64,000 bases of DNA from AC-43 sp963728855 (GTDB lineage: Bacteria > Actinomycetota > Actinomycetes > Mycobacteriales > Micromonosporaceae). A model generated the notes under the pieces. The model was not told where the DNA came from, did no database searches, and saw only the letters and a program-made list of their open reading frames with translations. Location: assembly GCA_963728855.1 (NCBI GenBank), contig CAVSLN010000012.1, positions 62,001-126,000 of the forward strand. Reading direction: 5' to 3'. The translations under genes and the position numbers were made by a program. Position 1 is the stretch's first letter. Each line of letters starts with the position of its first letter. Shown here piece by piece: positions 60,599 to 64,000 of the stretch.

Positions 60599-60899
60599 GC
60601 TAACACTCCCTGCCGGATCGTCGGAGTCTTCAGACCCCTCGAGCGTGTCCAAAGGCGACCGTCAATTCGATCCAGGTCACTCCACAACCGGTGGTATAGC
60701 TGGCTGCCTTGACGGGCAGATTGGAGTGGTGCGGGACCGGGACGGCGTGCCCCTACCCGGCGAGGCTCGGGGCTACGTCCACGACCATGCCCTGAAGTCT
60801 CCCAAAGACCCGGCTCGGCTGAGCCTGTCTCGTCACCGCGCGCGTCAACGTCGATGGGCGCACCCGCGGTCGCGGTGCTCTGCGCCGGGCCGGCCGGGG
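60599..60899. other. Intergenic region upstream of the serine hydrolase
   Basis: About 300 bases with no gene I can support. It holds the serine hydrolase ribosome site at its left end. A plus-strand open stretch (GQIGVVRDRDGVPLPGEARG) has no start with a ribosome site and no recognised homology. Confidence 0.4.
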
Positions 60900-61691
60900 T
60901 TACGGTACGCGGGCGACGGCGGCCCAGATGTTGGCCTCCGCCCGCGCCGCTGCCGGACCGTCCGCGCGCCACTCCGACACCGGCGTGATGCCCGGATCGA
61001 TGAGGGGGAGGTCGCCGAAGAACCTGCCGAGCTCGGCCCGGGTCCGGAACCGGAAGTCCATGCTGTGCGCCTTGTTGGTGGCGTTGACCTCGTCGACCCG
61101 GGCCGGGTCCCAGAAGTCTCCGGTGGCGTGCGAGATCACCACGTAGCTGCCGGGCGGGAGCTGCTTGACGAGCGTGTCCACGGCCGGGTAGGCGACGTCG
61201 TCGGCGAGGAAGTGCAGGACGGCGACCATCATCAGCGCGACCGGTTGCGCCAGGTCGAGGGTGCTGCGCAGCTCCGGGGCGTTCAGGATGCTGTTTGGGT
61301 CGCGTAGGTCCGCCTCGATGTACGAGGTGGCGCCGTCCGGGTGGCTGGTGAGCAGGGCGCGGGCGTGGGCGAGGACCATCGGGTCGTTGTCAACGTAGAC
61401 GATGCGGGACGCGGGCGCGATCCGCTGGGCGACCTCGTGGGTGTTGTCGGCGGTCGGCAGGCCGGTACCGATGTCGAGGAACTGCCGGACGCCGTTGCCG
61501 GCGAGCGCGACGACCGCCCGGCCCAGGAAACGACGGTTCTCGATGGCCGCGACGCGGATACCGGGGTTCTTCTCGGCGATGGCGTCGGCGTACGCGCGGT
61601 CGGCGGCGAAGTGGTCCTCCCCGCCCAGCCAGTAGTTGTAGGCCCTGGCCGAGAACGCCTTCGTGGCGTCGATGCGCGGCGGGTCGTCCAT
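60900..61691 (-). CDS. SAM-dependent methyltransferase, DUF574 (Methyltransf_19) family
   Basis: The 263-aa protein has the family opening PRIDATKAFSARAYNYWLGG with EDHFAADRAYADAI, then RQFLDIGTGLPTADNTHEVA, RIVYVDNDPMVLAHARALL, MMVAVLHFLADD and the end FFGDLPLIDPGITPVSEWR. This family is greatly expanded in actinomycetes and its substrates are unknown. It is divergent from alkB with a 105-bp shared promoter region. Confidence 0.93.
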   Translation of the reverse strand: MDDPPRIDATKAFSARAYNYWLGGEDHFAADRAYADAIAEKNPGIRVAAIENRRFLGRAVVALAGNGVRQFLDIGTGLPTADNTHEVAQRIAPASRIVYVDNDPMVLAHARALLTSHPDGATSYIEADLRDPNSILNAPELRSTLDLAQPVALMMVAVLHFLADDVAYPAVDTLVKQLPPGSYVVISHATGDFWDPARVDEVNATNKAHSMDFRFRTRAELGRFFGDLPLIDPGITPVSEWRADGPAAARAEANIWAAVARVP

Positions 61692-61796
61692 GGCGGGGCA
61701 CCTTCGGCTCGGCGACTGGCGGCGCCACACAGCGTAGACCTTGCGCGCACGCGCGTCTTGTCGTACAAGCGTTCCAATGTGGGGTACGGTGGGCGG

Positions 61797-62426
61797 ATGA
61801 CGACCGCTTTCCAGGCTTCCCTGCTGGACCTGGGTGACGAGGTGGGGCCGGGTCCGCTCGGTGCCACCGTCCGGCGCACCGCACTGAGCCGGGGCGCCTG
61901 GGTCGACGTACGGCCGGGTTGGCTGCTCGGTGCCGACGCGCTCTTCCAGCGGCTGCTCGACGGTGTGCCCTGGCACGCCGAGCGCCGCCAGATGTACGAG
62001 CGCGTCGTCGACGTACCACGGCTGCTCTGCTTCTACGGCGAGGGCGAGCCGCTGCCCGACCCCGCGCTGGACGCGGCCCGGGCCGCGCTCGACGCGCACT
62101 ACGGCGCGGAGCTGGGCGAGCCGTTCGCCACCGCCGGCCTGTGCCTCTACCGCGACGGCCGGGACAGCGTCGCCTGGCACGGCGACACCATCGGGCGCGG
62201 CTCCACGGAGGACACGGTCGTCGCGATCCTGTCGCTCGGCACGCCCCGGGCCCTGCTGCTGCGCCCGAGGGGCGGCGGCCCGACGGTGCGTCACGAGCCG
62301 GGCCACGGCGACCTGCTCGTGATGGGCGGCAGCTGCCAGCGCACCTGGGAGCACGCGGTGCCGAAGTCGGCCCGGGCGACCGGGCCCCGGATCAGCGTGC
62401 AGTTCCGGCCGCGCGGCGTGCGCTGA
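61797..62426 (+). CDS. alkB: AlkB-type 2-oxoglutarate/Fe(II) dioxygenase
   Basis: The 209-aa enzyme repairs alkylated bases by oxidative demethylation. It shows WHAERRQMYERVVDVPRL, the iron ligands HGD in SVAWHGDTIGRG and the second His in TWEHAVPKS, VVAILSLGTPRALLLRPRGG, and the 2-oxoglutarate Arg in GPRISVQFRPR. A run of TGTCGTACAAGCGTTC just upstream could hold its promoter. Confidence 0.92.
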   Translation: MTTAFQASLLDLGDEVGPGPLGATVRRTALSRGAWVDVRPGWLLGADALFQRLLDGVPWHAERRQMYERVVDVPRLLCFYGEGEPLPDPALDAARAALDAHYGAELGEPFATAGLCLYRDGRDSVAWHGDTIGRGSTEDTVVAILSLGTPRALLLRPRGGGPTVRHEPGHGDLLVMGGSCQRTWEHAVPKSARATGPRISVQFRPRGVR

Positions 62427-62739
62427 CCCGCCGGCCGCTGACCCGACCGGCCTTGTGCGGCTTGGCCGCCGGGTAGTTGATCCCCATCCGCGCGGCGACC
62501 TGCCGCGCCAGCTCGTCCATCCGGGCGGTGCACTGCTCCAGGCTGTGCGCGGCCAGGCTCGGGCTGCTGGCCATCAGCTGGGCCAGACAGACCAGGCGCT
62601 CGGGTGGTGGAGCCGACTCGCCGGCCTCGCCGGCTTCGACGGACCTCACGACGCCCACCATGGCGTGGCGCAGCGCGGTCAGTACCGGGGCGGTACCCAG
62701 GCGACCTCCCCGGCGCCGGTGGCGTGACCCGACGGACAC
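62392..62739 (-). CDS. Hypothetical protein overlapping the alkB 3' end
   Basis: The 115-aa frame from GTG 62739 reads LTALRHAMVGVVRSVEAGEA, PPERLVCLAQLMASSPSLAA and ARMDELARQVAARMGINYPA, helical and plausible, ending in a basic tail (RVSGRRVSARRAAGTAR). It overlaps alkB by 35 nt tail to tail. No family is recognised, so this is a moderate-confidence gene. Confidence 0.45.
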   Translation of the reverse strand: MSVGSRHRRRGGRLGTAPVLTALRHAMVGVVRSVEAGEAGESAPPPERLVCLAQLMASSPSLAAHSLEQCTARMDELARQVAARMGINYPAAKPHKAGRVSGRRVSARRAAGTAR

Positions 62740-62854
62740 TGGCAGCGCCGACCGCGAACCGCGGTCGGCGCCGCTGTCGATATCGGGCCGCTGTCGATAT
62801 CGGGCAGCGCCGCGCGTAGAACAGGTGAGTCTTGTCTGCGTCGGGAGGGGCCAG

Positions 62855-63223
62855 ATGAAGCACGCGATGCTGTTCTACGGCGCGCCGGCCGCGGGTGCGC
62901 AGGAGCGCGAGGCCCGGGAGTCGGCGTCCGGTGACTGGGTGTCGTACACCCGGGAGATCAAGGATGCCGGGGTGCTGTGCGGCGGGGAGCAGCTGTTCGA
63001 GGTCGAGACCGCGACGTCGGTACGGGTGCGCGAGGGCGAGCGGCTGCTCACCGACGGGCCGTTCATCGAGACCAAGGAGCACCTGCTCGGCTTCTTCCTC
63101 ATCGACGTACCCGACCTGGACGCCGCGATCGAGTGGGCGTCGAGGGTACCGATGGTCGGGTTCGGCACGGTCGAGGTGCGCCCGGTCAAGGTGGGCATGG
63201 CGTGGCAGAAAGTGCTGGAGTGA
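62855..63223 (+). CDS. YciI-like (YCII-related) protein, ECF partner
   Basis: The 122-aa protein belongs to the YCII/DGPF family: KHAMLFYGAPAAGAQ, GGEQLFEVETATSVRVRE, the DGPF box in LTDGPFIETKEHLLGFFLID, and IEWASRVPMVGFGTVEVRP. GGGAGGGG precedes ATG 62855. It overlaps the sigma-factor start. Such DGPF proteins regularly accompany ECF42-type sigma factors. Confidence 0.92.
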   Translation: MKHAMLFYGAPAAGAQEREARESASGDWVSYTREIKDAGVLCGGEQLFEVETATSVRVREGERLLTDGPFIETKEHLLGFFLIDVPDLDAAIEWASRVPMVGFGTVEVRPVKVGMAWQKVLE

Positions 63224-64000
63224 GTGGGGACGAGCGTCGCCTTTCCGGTTCAGCCCACATGCTGGCCCGCGACGACCTCGCCCGTACGTTTCGCGAGGAG
63301 TGGACCGCCGTGGTGGCCACCCTCGCCCGGCGCCTCGGTGACCTGCAGGCCGCCGAGGACGCGACCCAGGAGGCGTTCGCGTCCGCCGCCCGGGTGTGGC
63401 CTCGTGACGGGGTACCGCCGAAGCCGGGGGCGTGGCTGGCGCTCACCGCCTGGCGCAAGGCGCTCGACCAGGTGCGCCGCGACAGGCTGTTCGCCGACCG
63501 GCTGGCCGAGCTGCCAGCCGAGCTGGCGGCCGGGCTGGCGGCCGGGCTGGCGGCCGGGCCGGTCGAGGCGGTGACGGAGGTGGATGAACCCGCGATGGAG
63601 GACGACCGACTCCGGCTCATCTTCACCTGCTGCCATCCGGCGCTGGCGCTGGAGGTACGGGGCGCGCTGACCCTGCGGTACGTCGCCGGCCTGACCACGC
63701 GGGAGATCGCGAGCGCCTTCCTGGTGCCCGAGCCCACCATGGCGCAGCGGCTGGTGCGCGCGAAGCGGAAGATCTCCAGCGCCGGTATCCGGTTCGCGGT
63801 GCCCGACACCGGGGCCCTGCCGGAGCGCCTGGTCGGCGTACAGAGCGTGGTGTACCTGGTGTTCAACGAGGGGTACGCGGCCGCCGGTGGTGAGCGGCTG
63901 GTCCGTACGGAGCTGTGCGACGAGGCGATCTGGCTGGGCCGGCTGCTGCACCGGCTGCTGCCGCGCGACGCCGAGACGGTCGGCCTGCTGGCCCTGATGC
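63220..64000 (+). CDS. ECF sigma factor with DUF6596-type C-terminal domain (ECF42-like), truncated by the window end
   Basis: From GTG 63220 the frame has sigma region 2 (FREEWTAVVATLARRLGDLQ, AEDATQEAFASAARVWP, WRKALDQVRRDRLF) and region 4 (ALTLRYVAGLTTREIASAFL, PEPTMAQRLVRAKRKI). The extra domain typical of ECF42 begins with YLVFNEGYAA. An AGL-rich 15-bp triplication (about 63523-63560) lengthens the linker. No stop is reached. ATG 63259 is an alternative start. Regulation is probably through the extra domain, not an anti-sigma factor. Confidence 0.9.
   Translation, partial: MSGDERRLSGSAHMLARDDLARTFREEWTAVVATLARRLGDLQAAEDATQEAFASAARVWPRDGVPPKPGAWLALTAWRKALDQVRRDRLFADRLAELPAELAAGLAAGLAAGPVEAVTEVDEPAMEDDRLRLIFTCCHPALALEVRGALTLRYVAGLTTREIASAFLVPEPTMAQRLVRAKRKISSAGIRFAVPDTGALPERLVGVQSVVYLVFNEGYAAAGGERLVRTELCDEAIWLGRLLHRLLPRDAETVGLLALM

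Noticed and set aside
1..64000. tRNA, rRNA or riboswitch genes
   Set aside because: Intergenic spaces were read on both strands and no cloverleaf or known riboswitch pattern was recognised. A tRNAscan-SE or Infernal run would be decisive.

Overview
This is a high-GC (roughly 70 percent by eye) actinobacterial chromosome segment. Frequent GTG starts, stop/start overlaps (TGATG, GTGA), paired DUF397 and XRE/DUF5753 genes, a conservon-like NIT-domain kinase with a Roadblock partner, a 180-kDa-class NAD glutamate dehydrogenase and an ECF factor with a DUF6596-type tail all suggest a Micromonosporaceae-like actinomycete. The genus cannot be fixed from this window.

Layout: (1) 168-7949, a glutaminolysis block: an animal-type (kidney-type) glutaminase with ankyrin repeats and an unusual C-terminal domain, a shortened HemD/winged-helix protein, and NAD-glutamate dehydrogenase. 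(2) 7992-13871, single genes: OsmC, a membrane protein with two L7/L12-like domains, TfoX-N, a broken TAT-exported phosphoesterase, a stand-alone LigD-type 3'-phosphoesterase, a secreted GH18 enzyme, a LigC-type DNA ligase, a 3 x 40-bp tandem repeat and a cysteine dioxygenase fragment. (3) 14021-24211, a ten-gene, mostly overlapping operon for purine to ureide breakdown (uraD, hiuH, uricase, three molybdenum-hydroxylase subunits, guanine-type deaminase, a DUF6986 lyase-like protein, allantoinase, allantoicase). (4) 24366-28050, an XRE/DUF397 locus whose regulator has an in-frame stop and whose divergent small-gene operon is split by an ISAs1-type element with a 10-bp target duplication. (5) 28162-36818, malate synthase plus glycolate oxidase glcD, glcE and glcF; a 3-kb accessory block of small genes and an XRE/DUF6879 cassette sits between glcD and glcE. 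(6) 36850-41372, a DUF6924 protein, then a compact P450 / adenylation-carrier / alpha-beta hydrolase operon. (7) 41470-50446, an XRE protein, a NIT-HATPase kinase, a Roadblock protein, a branched-chain-amino-acid-type ABC transporter and a methyltransferase. (8) 50566-64000, mixed housekeeping and stress genes: DM13, MOSC, polysaccharide deacetylase, epimerase, Pol IV, VOC, AraC, an orphan DNA methylase, a NarL-type two-component pair, a serine hydrolase, AlkB, YciI and an ECF sigma factor.

The blocks appear to fit together metabolically. Purines go to allantoin and ureidoglycolate, which yields glyoxylate. Glyoxylate is also made by glycolate oxidase and is condensed with acetyl-CoA by malate synthase. 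The glutaminase/GDH pair releases ammonia and 2-oxoglutarate. The whole window therefore leans towards organic-nitrogen scavenging.

Two window-wide features stand out. A palindrome close to TGTCCACWGTGGACA recurs about ten times inside coding regions and in two reading frames. Separately, many otherwise well-conserved genes carry single-base indels (glutaminase, substrate-binding protein twice, response regulator, epimerase, small accessory genes), which means either real gene decay or uncorrected sequencing errors.
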